Below, one piece after another: positions 19,004 to 28,591 of a stretch of 64,000 bases of DNA. The number at the start of each line of letters is the position of its first letter. The first letter of the stretch is position 1. Below the pieces are notes generated by a model, which saw only the letters and a list, made by a program, of their open reading frames with translations, made no database searches and was not told the DNA's origin. The stretch is from Rhodospirillales bacterium (GTDB taxonomy: Bacteria > Pseudomonadota > Alphaproteobacteria > Rhodospirillales > Magnetospirillaceae): contig JACFNC010000002.1 in NCBI GenBank assembly GCA_019455065.1, positions 271,544-335,543 on the forward strand. The letters run 5' to 3'. Position numbers and translations under genes: made by a program.

Positions 19004-20628
19004 ACACGGTCGCCCTCGACCGAGCGGCGGCGTTCGATTTCGACCACATGCCGCGCGCCGAACTGACCGACGACGGCGGGCGCCCGCTCGACGCCATCCT
19101 GTGCGCCACCGAGAACGTCGCCGCGGCGGTGCGGGCCGCCGTCGCGCAGGGTTACGCGGTGATGCCGGCCGGCGGCCTGACCAGCGCGATCAACTCCTTC
19201 GCCTACGACCGCGCCGCGGTGCTCGGCAAATTTCGCGATGTGGTGGCGATCCGCCCCAGGACGGCGATTACCCCGCAGGAACTACCCCCGGCGACGCCGC
19301 TGTCGCAGATTCTTTCGCACCAGTTCGCCGTCGACCGCGCGCTGGCGACCATCTCGGTCGGCGCCGGCATCACTTACACCCAGGCCAATACCCTGCTTGC
19401 CGAAGCCGTGGGGCCGAACGCGCGTCTGCTGATCGACCTCACCAGCATCGGCTCGGCCCTGGCGGGGGGCGTTGTGGCCACCGGCGGCATGGGTCCCCTG
19501 CGGCTGCCGCCCTCGGCCACCCTGGACGCGGTGGCCATCGCCGACGGAAGCGACAGTGGAGTGCGCCTTCTCGAGGGCGCCGCGGCGGCCGCCATCGAGG
19601 GCTTGCAGGGATGGAACGGCATGGTGACGGCGGTGCGCCTGCGTTACTTCGAGGTTCCACCGGCCGAATTCGGCCTCGTCCTGCCGATGCAGAGCAGTGA
19701 CGTCGACGCCATGGCGACCCTGATCGCACACCTGCATCCCTGGACCCAGATCGCGCTGCCCGAACCGGGCGGACGGCTTGCCGGCGATCATGCCGAGAAC
19801 ACGCTGCTCAACGGTATCGAACTGATCAGCCGCGAGGCTTTGGAGATGTTCGTCGAGCAGGCGGCCGACCCGTCGAAAACCAAGGCGCTCGGGCTGCTGC
19901 AAAGCTGCGAGTACGCCAATGCCGACCTGCTCGCCTGCCTGACGGGCTGGTCGAACGTGGCCGTCGAGGACGTCCTCGGCATCCTGATGGACGAGGACAG
20001 CGAGACCATCGGCGGCGTGATGATCGACTTCGGCGTGGGTTTCTCGTCGGGCGCCGAGATGGAGGCCTTCCGGGCGATTCGCGAGGGCGCCCCCGACACC
20101 GCCCGCAGCCGGGCCAGGGTGACACCCCCTGGCAAGCTGAAGCCTTGGAGCGTTTCCACCGACGTCAACATCGCGGCACCGGCCGACTCTGCCGCGATCG
20201 CGGCGATCCTGGCCGCCTACGACGATTACCGCGCCGCGGTCGGCCGCTTGGCGGCGGAATTTGCCGGGCGCGTCGAAATTTCGCTGTCGACCTACGGCCA
20301 CCTCAGCCCGCGTGGAATCGACCCCCACCACCGGGTGACCCTGATCGGTGGGGAGGGCCGCGAGGCGGACTTCGACGAGGCGCGCGCCGCGGTGCTCGAA
20401 CTCAAACGTGCGCTCCTCGTCGACCTGCTGGCGGCAAGCGAATCCCATGGCTGCACGGTCACCGGCGGGGAGAAGGGCATGCCCAGCGTCATCGAGATCA
20501 TGCGCGCCGCCGGCGGCGACAACCGGGCGCCCGAGGGACTGCGTCGCCTCGCCCGCGAAGCGCGGGCGATCCTCTCGGAAAGCGCGCCCGCCTTCACCTT
20601 TCGTTCGCCGCCGGATCTAACGCCCTAG
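19000..20628 (+). CDS. FAD-linked oxidase (PCMH/GlcD-like)
   Basis: A 542-residue flavoprotein with an FAD-binding type 4 domain in the first 200 residues: MPAGGLTSAINSFAYDR, VGAGITYTQANTLLAEA and LIDLTSIGSALAGGVVATGG. The C-terminal part resembles the substrate domain of GlcD, lactate or alkyl-DHAP oxidoreductases. It starts at GTG overlapping the gph stop. Given that partner, oxidation of glycolate (the gph product) is an attractive guess, but glcE and glcF are not adjacent and the sequence alone does not settle the substrate. Confidence 0.75.
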   Translation: MNTVALDRAAAFDFDHMPRAELTDDGGRPLDAILCATENVAAAVRAAVAQGYAVMPAGGLTSAINSFAYDRAAVLGKFRDVVAIRPRTAITPQELPPATPLSQILSHQFAVDRALATISVGAGITYTQANTLLAEAVGPNARLLIDLTSIGSALAGGVVATGGMGPLRLPPSATLDAVAIADGSDSGVRLLEGAAAAAIEGLQGWNGMVTAVRLRYFEVPPAEFGLVLPMQSSDVDAMATLIAHLHPWTQIALPEPGGRLAGDHAENTLLNGIELISREALEMFVEQAADPSKTKALGLLQSCEYANADLLACLTGWSNVAVEDVLGILMDEDSETIGGVMIDFGVGFSSGAEMEAFRAIREGAPDTARSRARVTPPGKLKPWSVSTDVNIAAPADSAAIAAILAAYDDYRAAVGRLAAEFAGRVEISLSTYGHLSPRGIDPHHRVTLIGGEGREADFDEARAAVLELKRALLVDLLAASESHGCTVTGGEKGMPSVIEIMRAAGGDNRAPEGLRRLAREARAILSESAPAFTFRSPPDLTP

Positions 20629-20639
20629 CACTTGGCCCA

Positions 20640-21113
20640 TCAGATGGCCAGGGCGACCACCGTCGCCTCGGCGGCCACCACGGCGGCGCACAGGGACACC
20701 CATGCGAGCGGGAGGCCGATTTGCGACAGCGGCCGCGCGGCGGCATGGACCCTGCTTGCCACCAGCGACGCCGCCGGCCGGCCGGTGTAGTGGCAGGCGC
20801 ACAAAATGTGATGGGCCTGGCGGTCGGACAGGCCAAAGAAGTCGGCCGCCTCGCCCAGGGTATCGCCGCGGAGCCCCGCCGCCCGGAGCCCGGGATCGGC
20901 GAAGGCGACGGCCAACGCCGATCGGTCGGCACGCAGTTCGCGACGGTGTTCGGGGGAGACGAACTCCACGTCACGCAGGGGTTGGAGGTGACTGTTCCCC
21001 TGCCGCTCGAGAACCTTCGCCCAGTACAAGAGACGTTCCTTCCTGCTTTGGGGGGCGACGGGCGGCAGGGAACTGACGCTACCTTCGATGTGATCCAGGG
21101 ATCGGTGCTCCAT
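20640..21113 (-). CDS. Uncharacterised protein with C-terminal membrane segment
   Basis: A 157-residue protein starting at the ATG at 21113, chosen because GGAGCG precedes it; an in-frame ATG at 21149 is weaker. Residues about 95-112 (LSDRQAHHILCACHYTG) contain a Cys/His group and the C-terminus ends in a hydrophobic helix (LAWVSLCAAVVAAEATVVALAI). I recognise no family. It is convergent with the FAD oxidase gene, 11 bases apart. Confidence 0.6.
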   Translation of the reverse strand: MEHRSLDHIEGSVSSLPPVAPQSRKERLLYWAKVLERQGNSHLQPLRDVEFVSPEHRRELRADRSALAVAFADPGLRAAGLRGDTLGEAADFFGLSDRQAHHILCACHYTGRPAASLVASRVHAAARPLSQIGLPLAWVSLCAAVVAAEATVVALAI

Positions 21114-21170
21114 CGAAACGCTCCATTGTGGGGGTTGACCGATTAACACCCCATGCCGGCCACGGTTCGG

Positions 21171-22394
21171 TCACCGTGCTGTAACGCCTAGCCAATTCAG
21201 CGCGCCGCGGCCGGCCCACCAGCCGGTGCTGAACGCGCCCTGCAGCAGAAAGCCCCCGGTCGGCGCCTCCCAGTCCAGCATCTCGCCGGCCACGAAGACG
21301 CCTGGGCGGCGGATGAGCATCAGTTGATCGTCGAGTTCAGAAAAACGCACGCCGCCCGCCGTCGAAATCGCCTCGGCCAGCGGGCGCGGGCGCAGCAGCG
21401 GCACCGCCAGCCCCTTGACGCAGGCGGCGAGTGCCGCCCCGTCGTCGGGGATACAGCGCCGCTCCCGCAGCAACGCCACCGCCACCCCTGTTAGGCCCAG
21501 CGTCTTGCGAAGGAAGTTGGACAGCGACGCGCGCCGGCGCGGCCGCGCCAGGCGCGCCTCCACCTGCGCAAGGTCGAGGTCCGGTTTGAGGTCGATCACC
21601 AGCACGGCATCGCCGGTCGTTTCGATGGCGTCGCGCAGCGCCGCGCCCAAGGCGTAGACCGGCCCACCTTCCAGCCCATGGCGCGTGACGGTGATTTCGC
21701 CGCGTACCGTGCGGCCCGCGAACGTGGCGGCGATGTTCTTCAACGCCGCCCCCTCCCAGCGGTCCGCGAAAATTGGTGACCAGTCGGCCTCGAAGCCGCA
21801 ATTGGCGGGCTTGAGAGGTGCCACCGCCACGCCTTCGGCCGCCAGCAGGCCGACCCAGGCCCCGTCCGAACCCATGCGGGGCCAGCTCGCGCCGCCGAGG
21901 GCAACTACGGTCGCATCCGCCGCGACCTCGATCGTTTCGATGCCGTCACGTTGGAAGCGCAGACGTCCGTCGGAAAACCCCACCCAGCGATGGCGGGTGT
22001 GCACGACGACGCCCAACCCGGCCAATCGCCTCAGCCACTCCCGAAGAAGGGCCGCGGCCTTCATTCCGACAGGGAAGACGCGGCCGCTGCTGCCGACAAA
22101 GGTCTCCACCCCGAGGTCGGCGAGCCACGCCCGCAGCGAGTCCGGCGGGAACGCCTCGACCGCGGGTGCCATGCGCGCCTTCGCCGGCCCGTATCTGTCG
22201 AGAAAGGTGTCGAGCGGCTCGGCATGGGTGAGGTTGAGGCCGCTGCGGCCGGCGAGCAGAAACTTGCGTCCGACGGTCGGTTTGGCTTCGTAGAGATCGA
22301 CGGCCACGCCGGCCGCCGCCACCACCGTGGCCGCCATCAGCCCCGCCGGCCCGCCGCCGATCACCGCCACCCGGCGCCCAACCGCCTTGTCCAT
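21171..22394 (-). CDS. HI0933/YhiN-family flavoprotein
   Basis: A 407-residue FAD protein of the HI0933-like family (TIGR03862 type). The dinucleotide motif is VIGGGPAGLMAATVVAAAG, followed by GRKFLLAGRSGLNLTH, and the C-terminal end GEMLDWEAPTGGFLLQGAFSTG is characteristic. The family is widespread and its physiological substrate is unclear. It starts at ATG 22394, 55 bases from the end of the serine protease gene on the same strand. Confidence 0.88.
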   Translation of the reverse strand: MDKAVGRRVAVIGGGPAGLMAATVVAAAGVAVDLYEAKPTVGRKFLLAGRSGLNLTHAEPLDTFLDRYGPAKARMAPAVEAFPPDSLRAWLADLGVETFVGSSGRVFPVGMKAAALLREWLRRLAGLGVVVHTRHRWVGFSDGRLRFQRDGIETIEVAADATVVALGGASWPRMGSDGAWVGLLAAEGVAVAPLKPANCGFEADWSPIFADRWEGAALKNIAATFAGRTVRGEITVTRHGLEGGPVYALGAALRDAIETTGDAVLVIDLKPDLDLAQVEARLARPRRRASLSNFLRKTLGLTGVAVALLRERRCIPDDGAALAACVKGLAVPLLRPRPLAEAISTAGGVRFSELDDQLMLIRRPGVFVAGEMLDWEAPTGGFLLQGAFSTGWWAGRGALNWLGVTAR

Positions 22395-22449
22395 GCTCAG
22401 GTCCCCTTCGCGCTCGCCGGGGACCTCTTAGCACGGCGGATGACGGACG

Positions 22450-23283
22450 TCAGTTGGCCAGGCTGGCGCTTTGGCGATCGAGCGCGGCGATGACGCGCTC
22501 GAGATAGGCGAGCGGTGCCGCAACTTCCTGGGCGGACAGGCCGTGCGACCCGGACTTCAAGAGGCGCCGGACCTCGACCAGGACGTCGCCGATCCGATAG
22601 GCGAACATCGTGCGCGGCGCCCCTTCGATCGGTCGTCCCTCGCGGTCGACAACTTCGTAGAAGGTGCCCTGGGTAAGGCCGAGCAGGCGGCCTTCGGAAT
22701 TGACGAGCGGGCCGCCGGAATAGCCCGGGCCGGCTTCCGCCTGGTACATGATGCCGCGCACGATAGGGGTCTCGCAGCGATCACGGCCGCGGCGGGTTTC
22801 GGTTTCCTCGCCAAGCTTCTCGCAAGCCCAGCCGTCGGGCTCCAGCACTTGGCCGGCGACCACCGGTGCGTGAAGGATGTTGGTGGTGCCCATCGCCCAC
22901 ACGGCGTCCGACCGCCGGGGCAGGTCCCACGCGAACGGCTTTCCGACGTTGCCGGGTACCTTCAACACCGCCAGGTCCATGCGGTCGCTCACCGCCACGG
23001 TCTCGACGGTGAACATGTCGGCGGATGCTGTGTACCCGGAGTACCGATCCGCGACGTCGAGAACATGGGCGCTGGTGACCGCAATGCCCGGCGCCACCAC
23101 CACCGCCGACGCCATGACGCTGTAGAGCGCCGGTAGCCCGCTGACGAGACTGACGTAGTTGTCTTCGACCCGGGCGAGCGGAGTGTTCTTGGCGCGGTCG
23201 AATGGAGTGGCGCAACTTGCCACCGCGAGTGATACCGCGACAGACCAAGCGCACACTATCACCGAAGAAGTCATCTTTGCCAT
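22450..23283 (-). CDS. Trypsin-like serine protease, predicted lipoprotein
   Basis: A 277-residue periplasmic S1-type protease. The N-terminus is hydrophobic with a lipobox ending at C24 (LAVASC). The triad is visible as H73 (TSAHVLD), D103 (RMDLAVL) and S189 (GPGYSGGPLV). There is no PDZ domain, so it is not DegP. The ATG at 23283 (MAKMTSSVIV) gives a good signal sequence; the longer in-frame start adds a charged tail before it. The natural substrate is unknown. Confidence 0.85.
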   Translation of the reverse strand: MAKMTSSVIVCAWSVAVSLAVASCATPFDRAKNTPLARVEDNYVSLVSGLPALYSVMASAVVVAPGIAVTSAHVLDVADRYSGYTASADMFTVETVAVSDRMDLAVLKVPGNVGKPFAWDLPRRSDAVWAMGTTNILHAPVVAGQVLEPDGWACEKLGEETETRRGRDRCETPIVRGIMYQAEAGPGYSGGPLVNSEGRLLGLTQGTFYEVVDREGRPIEGAPRTMFAYRIGDVLVEVRRLLKSGSHGLSAQEVAAPLAYLERVIAALDRQSASLAN

Positions 23284-23375
23284 GCCCAAAGAATAGGGAG
23301 TAGAGTCGCCTCTCTCCACGGGGCATGAGGATAGATTTTATTTACGCAGGATTAATATTCGCAGGAATAAGTTCT

Positions 23376-23780
23376 TTACCACTCTTGGCGCCAACGCCGC
23401 GCCGCCAGGGCTATCGCTACCCAGACGAGAGTGCGAAGGGTCATCGCCCCCACCGTGCGAATCTCGAAGTCGCCGCCCGCGGCGATGTGAAGGCCGAGGG
23501 CTGCGAATACGAGGGCCGTTGCGGCGGCGATCCCGGCGGCCAAAGGGGCGGACCAGCCGGCGCACCGCCACAGGCCGGCACCGGCCACGACGTAGGCCAG
23601 ACCGGCGGCGGTATTGAACCACAAGACAAAGGGCACGAAGGCGCCCGCCGCGGCGCGCGCCCCGCCGATATCGAGAAGCACCGAGCCGCCCTCCTTGAGG
23701 GTCAGCACGCCGAACAGGATGGCGACGACCGCCACGACCTTGTTCCACCGGCGACCGCCGGCCGGCTGCGCCATATCCAT
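23376..23780 (-). CDS. Small four-helix membrane protein
   Basis: A 134-residue integral membrane protein with about four hydrophobic helices: VVAVVAILFGVLTL, FVPFVLWFNTAAGLAYVVAGA, LAAGIAAATALVFAALGLHI and TLRTLVWVAIALAA. The N-terminus is polar. I recognise no specific family. It lies between the protease and nhaA, all leftward, and could belong to either unit. Confidence 0.7.
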   Translation of the reverse strand: MDMAQPAGGRRWNKVVAVVAILFGVLTLKEGGSVLLDIGGARAAAGAFVPFVLWFNTAAGLAYVVAGAGLWRCAGWSAPLAAGIAAATALVFAALGLHIAAGGDFEIRTVGAMTLRTLVWVAIALAARRWRQEW

Positions 23781-23846
23781 ACCGAAGCCCTCTCGACCCG
23801 CTTCCAGGCCGTGAAGGCTAGGCCAGCGGGGGGTGGTGCGCCTTGA

Positions 23847-25034
23847 TCATGGCCAAGCCCCCGCGCCCGCCGCGCGACGGGCCGGGGCGTAGCGCAGGAG
23901 GAAATAGCCTGCGAAGGCGGAAATCAGGGATCCGGTCAGGACACCGACGCGGGTGGCCGCCGCCATCTCGGCGGGAAAGGCGAGTGCGGCGATGAACAGG
24001 CTCATGGTGAAGCCGATGCCGGCCAGTAACGCCGCGCCGTAGACGTGAACCCAGGACGCCCCCTCCGGCAGCGAGCCGAACCCCATCCTTACCGCCAGCC
24101 AGGTCGCGCCCAGCACACCCACCTGCTTGCCGACGAACAGTCCGGCGGCGATGCCCAGCGATACCGGGTGGAACAGCGCGCCGACCGTCATGCCGGCGAA
24201 GGAGACGCCGGCGTTGGCAAAGGCGAACAAGGGCACCACGCCGAACGCGACCCAGGGATGGAGCATGTGCTCGAGATGCCGAAGCGGCGAACGCCCCTCG
24301 TCGTCGACCGTGCGCAGCGGGATGGTCAGCGCCAGGGCGACCCCGGCCAGGGTTGCGTGAACGCCCGATTTGAGGACGCTGACCCACAGCATGACGCCGA
24401 GCAGAATGTAGGCCGCCTTGTGCGTCACGCCCAGCCTGTTGAGAACGAGGAGCCCCGCCAGGGCGAAACCCGCGGCCGCCAGCGCCTCGGCCGACAGGTC
24501 GGTGGTGTAGAAGGCCGCGATGATGATGATCGCCCCCAGGTCGTCGATGATCGCCAGCGCCGTCAGAAACACCTTGATGCCCAACGGCACGCGCGACCCG
24601 AGCAGGGCAAGCACGCCGAGCGCGAACGCGATGTCGGTGGCGGTCGGGATGGCCCATCCGGCCAAATTCTCGGGATGGCGGACGTTGAGGGCGACGTAGA
24701 TCGCGGCCGGAACCGCCATCCCGCCGACCGCGGCCAAGCCGGGCAACACGGCGACCCGCAGACTGGCCAGCTCGCCCTCCAGCACCTCGCGTTTGATCTC
24801 GAGTCCGACCAGCAGAAAGAAAATCGCCATCAGGCCGTCGTTGATCCACAGCAGCAACGGCTTGGCCAGCACGAAACTACCCACCTGCACGGCCACCGGA
24901 AGATCGAGAAGCAGATCGTAGACCGCGGCCAGCGGCGAATTCGCCAGCAGGAGCGCGACGGCGGCCGCGAAAACCAGAACGATGCCGGCACTCGCCTCGA
25001 GTTTCAGGAATTCGCGGATGGCGTTCAGCGGCAT
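23847..25034 (-). CDS. nhaA: Na+/H+ antiporter NhaA
   Basis: Inner-membrane antiporter (395 residues) that exports Na+ in exchange for protons, for pH and salt homeostasis. The sequence has the usual start [24 protein letters not shown], the paired aspartates of the transport site in [18 protein letters not shown], and [15 protein letters not shown]. The C-terminus carries [15 protein letters not shown]. About 11-12 membrane helices are expected. Single gene, divergent from the TerC-type gene. Confidence 0.95.
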   Translation of the reverse strand: MPLNAIREFLKLEASAGIVLVFAAAVALLLANSPLAAVYDLLLDLPVAVQVGSFVLAKPLLLWINDGLMAIFFLLVGLEIKREVLEGELASLRVAVLPGLAAVGGMAVPAAIYVALNVRHPENLAGWAIPTATDIAFALGVLALLGSRVPLGIKVFLTALAIIDDLGAIIIIAAFYTTDLSAEALAAAGFALAGLLVLNRLGVTHKAAYILLGVMLWVSVLKSGVHATLAGVALALTIPLRTVDDEGRSPLRHLEHMLHPWVAFGVVPLFAFANAGVSFAGMTVGALFHPVSLGIAAGLFVGKQVGVLGATWLAVRMGFGSLPEGASWVHVYGAALLAGIGFTMSLFIAALAFPAEMAAATRVGVLTGSLISAFAGYFLLRYAPARRAAGAGAWP

Positions 25035-25171
25035 GGCGCCATGGTTGCAGACCTCGCGGGCGAGTACAGCGTGGAAGATGGTATAGTCAATAGGGAGAAA
25101 CGGCCGCGAAAAAAGGCTTGATCACCCGGCCGGGGTGCCCTAGATGGTCCGCCATCCTACGGATCGTGACC

Positions 25172-25813
25172 ATGCCGTTCTCCCTGGAAGTCTTCACGCT
25201 GGAGGCCTTCGTCGCCTTCCTCTCGGTCGTCGTCGTCGACGTCGCCCTGGCCGGCGACAACGCCATCGTCGTCGGCATGGCGGCGGCCGGCCTGCCGGCG
25301 AAGCAGCGCGGCAAGGCAATCGCCATCGGCATCGCCGCGGCGGCGTTGATGCGCATCGTGTTCGCCCTGATGACGACTCAACTGCTGCAGATCGTCGGTC
25401 TGATGGTGGCCGGCGGCATCCTGCTGCTTTGGGTTGCCTGGAAGCTGTGGCGCGAGATCGTTCAGCGCAAGCAGGAGGACGCCGGCGAGGCGGCCCTGGA
25501 AGGCGAAACCGTGCGCGACATGCCGCGGAAGAGCTTCCGGTCGGCCGTGACCCAGATCGTGGTCGCGGACCTGTCGATGTCGCTGGACAACGTACTGGCG
25601 GTTGCCGGCGCCGCGATGGACCATCCGATGGTGTTGATCTTCGGCTTGGCGCTGTCGGTGGTGCTCATGGGCTTCGCCGCCACCATCATCGCCCGGCACC
25701 TGCACCGGCATCCGTGGATCGCGCAGGTCGGTCTCGCAGTCATACTGATTGTGGCCGTGCGCATGATCTGGGACGGCACGCAGGACGTCATGGCCTTGAC
25801 CAACGGCGTTTAG
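25172..25813 (+). CDS. TerC-family membrane protein
   Basis: A 213-residue integral membrane protein of the TerC/YjbE family, members of which export Mn2+ or other metals. Two metal-site motifs are clear: DVALAGDNAIVVGMAA near residue 25 and DLSMSLDNVLAVAGAA near residue 135. About seven helices are predicted. The ATG at 25172 (MPFSLEVFTLEAF) is preferred to an upstream in-frame ATG. I looked for a yybP-ykoY riboswitch in the leader and did not see a convincing one. Confidence 0.87.
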   Translation: MPFSLEVFTLEAFVAFLSVVVVDVALAGDNAIVVGMAAAGLPAKQRGKAIAIGIAAAALMRIVFALMTTQLLQIVGLMVAGGILLLWVAWKLWREIVQRKQEDAGEAALEGETVRDMPRKSFRSAVTQIVVADLSMSLDNVLAVAGAAMDHPMVLIFGLALSVVLMGFAATIIARHLHRHPWIAQVGLAVILIVAVRMIWDGTQDVMALTNGV

Positions 25814-25918
25814 CGGCGGCCTTGCCCGCATGCCCGGGTTGCCCGATGGCCCCCCATGTTGCATATTTCGGCCGAGAACCCATACGGCCGCTCCGTACGG
25901 CCACCGAAGGACCTTGAT

Positions 25919-26914
25919 ATGCCCATGCGATTGAGCCGTCGCCGCGTTATCACGATCATGGCCGCCGCCGCCGGCCTGCCCCTGTTGTTCCGGGCCGGAA
26001 GCGCCCAGGCCAAACTGGTGCGTTGGGAAGGAACGGCGCTGGGTGCCAAGGCGTCGATCGCCCTCTATCACGACGACGAGGCGGCGGCGAACAAGGCGAT
26101 CGGCGCCGGCGTCGAGGAACTCGCGCGGCTCGAACGCATCTTCAGCATGTATCGGGCCGACTCGGCCATCATGTCCCTGAACCGCGACGGTGCGCTGGAC
26201 GGGGCGCCGGCCGAACTGGTCGCCCTGATCGACGAGGCGAGGCGCTACGCCGAAGTTACCGGTGGCGCCTTCGACTTCACGATCCAGCCGCTGTGGCAAG
26301 TCTATCTCGAGCATTTCACGGCCGCCGCGCCGGCCCCTGACGGACCGCCCGCAGCCGCCTTGGCCGCGGCGCGTCGGCTGGTGGACTGGCGTGCGGTCGA
26401 TACCGACGCCAAGGCGGGACGAATTTCGTTTGGCCGGCCGGGCATGGCCGTGACGCTGAACGGCATCGCCCAGGGATACATCACCGACCGCGTCGCCGCG
26501 GTGCTGCGCGCCCACGGCCTCGAACGGATGCTGGTCGACATGGGCGAGACCCGCGCGCTCGCGGCGAAGCCCGACGGTTCGGCCTGGCGCGTCGGGATTG
26601 CCGATCCCAGCGACCCGGCGGCCGTGGTCGACACGCTCGAAATCGTTGACAAGGCGGTCGCCACGTCGGGCGGCTACGGCACGCTCTTCGACGAGGCGGG
26701 CCGCTTCACCCATCTGATCGTCCCGACCACCGGCGCCACGGCGCCGGCCCGCGCCAGCGCCACCGTCATCGCCGACAGCGCCGCCAAGGCCGATGCCCTG
26801 TCGACCGCCCTGGCCGTGGCTCCGGCCGACCGGCGCCGGGCGATCGTGACCGCGGCGGGCGTCTCGGCGCTGTTCGTCTCGGCAGAGGGCACCGTCACCC
26901 GGATGGCGGGCTGA
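25919..26914 (+). CDS. apbE: FAD:protein FMN transferase ApbE
   Basis: Periplasmic flavinyltransferase (331 residues) that attaches FMN to Thr or Ser of RnfG and RnfD. The N-terminus has a twin-arginine signal (SRRRVITIMAAAAGL). The ApbE core shows LERIFSMYRADSAIMSLN, GGAFDFTIQPLW, LNGIAQGYITDRV, DMGETRAL and a C-terminal TSGGYGTLFD followed by HLIVP. The ATG at 25919 is chosen because it places the signal at the start. It begins the rightward run leading to the rnf genes, which supplies its substrates. Confidence 0.93.
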   Translation: MPMRLSRRRVITIMAAAAGLPLLFRAGSAQAKLVRWEGTALGAKASIALYHDDEAAANKAIGAGVEELARLERIFSMYRADSAIMSLNRDGALDGAPAELVALIDEARRYAEVTGGAFDFTIQPLWQVYLEHFTAAAPAPDGPPAAALAAARRLVDWRAVDTDAKAGRISFGRPGMAVTLNGIAQGYITDRVAAVLRAHGLERMLVDMGETRALAAKPDGSAWRVGIADPSDPAAVVDTLEIVDKAVATSGGYGTLFDEAGRFTHLIVPTTGATAPARASATVIADSAAKADALSTALAVAPADRRRAIVTAAGVSALFVSAEGTVTRMAG

Positions 26915-26922
26915 CCGATCGT

Positions 26923-27882
26923 ATGACGACCCTGGCTGACGTCGACCTCGCCGCCCTGCAGCGGGCGTGCGCCATGCTTGCCCCCGCCACGGCGCCGGAG
27001 GCCCTGGCACAAGCCCTCGCCGGAGTGTCCGGAGTCCCGCTGCGCGTCGCCCTGGTCGACCGCGGTTGGTATGAGCCGGGAGGACTCGTCGACGGAACCG
27101 GTCGGCGCATCACCAACGATCTCGAGAGTTGGGCGATGGCCGAGTGCGGCGGCGACCTGATCGCCCTGGCACAGAAGTATGAAAGCGCGGGCTATTACGT
27201 CACTCGGTTCGCCGGCCGAACCATCTACTTGACCGCGGCCCTGGGTTCAGCCCCTCTCGACTTCCTTCAGATCGAGGTGGACGAGGTCCACGAGGTGCTG
27301 GCCGGCCGCCTGTTCGACGGCGACCGCATTCCCGATGTCATCGACGAATTGGTCAATCCCTCCGATCATCATTCGGATGCAACGGCGCTCAGCCCGCCCC
27401 GCCGTCAGCTCCGGGAAGCCCGCGCGTTCGCCGGGATGCGTCATCAGCTTACCGACGAGCACAAGGGCGATCCGCGCTTCCGGCGGTTCCTCGCCGAGTG
27501 GGCGGCGTCGAGCGCCGGGAGGGCTGGCCATTTTTGCGACCATTGGGTGCTGCTGCTGACGCCCTATCTCGATTCGGACGGCGAACACCTGCTGGAAGCG
27601 CGGCCCCTGGCGACCGCCGCCGTGACCTATCCCGATCTCGCCCGCCAGCGCACCGACGCCGTCGACTATCATCCGGCCGTTTCGTTGCAGCGCGTCGACG
27701 CCGAGGCCGGCTATTCGATGGCCTGGTACTTCCTGCAGATCGCCGAACACTACGCGCCCTATCGTTGCATGGTCGACGCCCGCGCCGAGTTCCGCGCCCC
27801 GCCCCAGGGCGTCCGGCCCTTGGCTGCGGCGGATGCCGCCCTGCTGGACAACTGGGTCGAGGACCCTTACAACTTCCACTGA
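26923..27882 (+). CDS. Uncharacterised protein in the apbE-rnf run
   Basis: A 319-residue soluble protein, 8 bases after apbE and 19 before rseC on the same strand. I recognise no family. Visible features are an N-terminal Ala-rich helical part, LRVALVDRGWYEPGG, FAGRTIYLTAAL, DFLQIEVDEVHEVLAGRLFDGD, HFCDHWVLLLTPYLDSD and a C-terminus LDNWVEDPYNFH. No signal, membrane helix or Fe-S motif is seen. Its place suggests an accessory role in assembly or use of the Rnf complex, but this is only context. Confidence 0.75.
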   Translation: MTTLADVDLAALQRACAMLAPATAPEALAQALAGVSGVPLRVALVDRGWYEPGGLVDGTGRRITNDLESWAMAECGGDLIALAQKYESAGYYVTRFAGRTIYLTAALGSAPLDFLQIEVDEVHEVLAGRLFDGDRIPDVIDELVNPSDHHSDATALSPPRRQLREARAFAGMRHQLTDEHKGDPRFRRFLAEWAASSAGRAGHFCDHWVLLLTPYLDSDGEHLLEARPLATAAVTYPDLARQRTDAVDYHPAVSLQRVDAEAGYSMAWYFLQIAEHYAPYRCMVDARAEFRAPPQGVRPLAAADAALLDNWVEDPYNFH

Positions 27883-27901
27883 CAGCGCTCCAGGGGACCC
27901 G

Positions 27902-28417
27902 ATGAACGAGGACAGCGCAGCCCGCAGCGATGCGACCGGCCGAAGGATGGTCGAGGGCGTGGCCCGTGTCGTCGCGGTGGACGGCGCCAAGGTGTGGCTG
28001 GAAGCCGAATCGATGAGCGCCTGCGCTGGTTGCGCCGCCAAGGCGGGATGCGGCACCGCCGCCCAGCCCTCGCGTCGCACGCCACGCCGCTTTGCCGCCA
28101 CCAACGACCTTGACGCCCGCATCGGCGAACGCATGGTGGTGGGCATCCCCGAGAACGCCCTCCTGCGCGCTTCGGCCACCGCCTATCTGGTGCCGCTGCT
28201 GGCCATGATCGTGGCCGCCGTGGCGGCGTCCGGGCTGGGTGGCGGCGACGGAGCCGCGGCGCTGGCGGCGGCCGCCGGACTGGTTGCCGGCCTGGCCTTC
28301 GCACGGAGACGGGCTGCCATGCTCACCGCTCATGGCGGCCTCACCCCGGTATCCCTGCGCCGCGCCGGTGAGGCGCTCGACGGCGCCGCCTGCCGTCCGC
28401 CGCTCGCCCGAGGCTGA
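27902..28417 (+). CDS. rseC: RseC/MucC-family membrane protein
   Basis: A 171-residue protein of the RseC/MucC family (SoxR-reducing system, Rnf-associated). The N-terminal domain has VEGVARVVAVDGAKVWLEAE followed by the Cys cluster CAGCAAKAGCG, and VVGIPENALLRAS. Two membrane helices follow (ATAYLVPLLAMIVAAVAASGL and AALAAAAGLVAGLAFA). The start ATG at 27902 follows the AGGGG-containing sequence. In E. coli, RseC and the Rsx (Rnf) complex act together, which fits this place. Confidence 0.88.
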   Translation: MNEDSAARSDATGRRMVEGVARVVAVDGAKVWLEAESMSACAGCAAKAGCGTAAQPSRRTPRRFAATNDLDARIGERMVVGIPENALLRASATAYLVPLLAMIVAAVAASGLGGGDGAAALAAAAGLVAGLAFARRRAAMLTAHGGLTPVSLRRAGEALDGAACRPPLARG

Positions 28418-28530
28418 GCCGCCCGCGCACTGCGCCCGGGCTTCGGAGCCCCGCCGAACGGCAACACGCCCCGCACTTCCCCTTCTTCTAATGCTGCGAC
28501 GCACCACTCCCGCCCGATCGGCCACGAGAA

Positions 28531-28591
28531 AGGGTAGGCCGCACCCTACCCTAAAGAAGGTTGCCGAGAGATTTTTTTACAAGTAGCTTGT
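28531..28591. promoter_or_regulatory. Two perfect dyads in the rnfA upstream region
   Basis: AGGGTAGG and CCTACCCT (28531-28552, six-base spacer) form a perfect 8-base inverted repeat; a second, ACAAG-TAG-CTTGT, covers 28579-28591. They lie in the 288-bp gap between rseC and rnfA, which turns AT-rich after 28570 and so probably holds the rnf promoter. The first could also be part of an rseC terminator, but only a weak T-run follows. I found no clear NifA or sigma-54 site. Confidence 0.4.

Noticed and set aside
25035..25171. Possible yybP-ykoY manganese riboswitch upstream of the TerC-family gene
   Set aside because: The conserved loop sequences of that riboswitch could not be found in the leader.
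25883..25897. TACGG-N5-CCGTA dyad before apbE
   Set aside because: Arms of only five GC-rich bases are expected by chance in this composition, and nothing else supports an operator.
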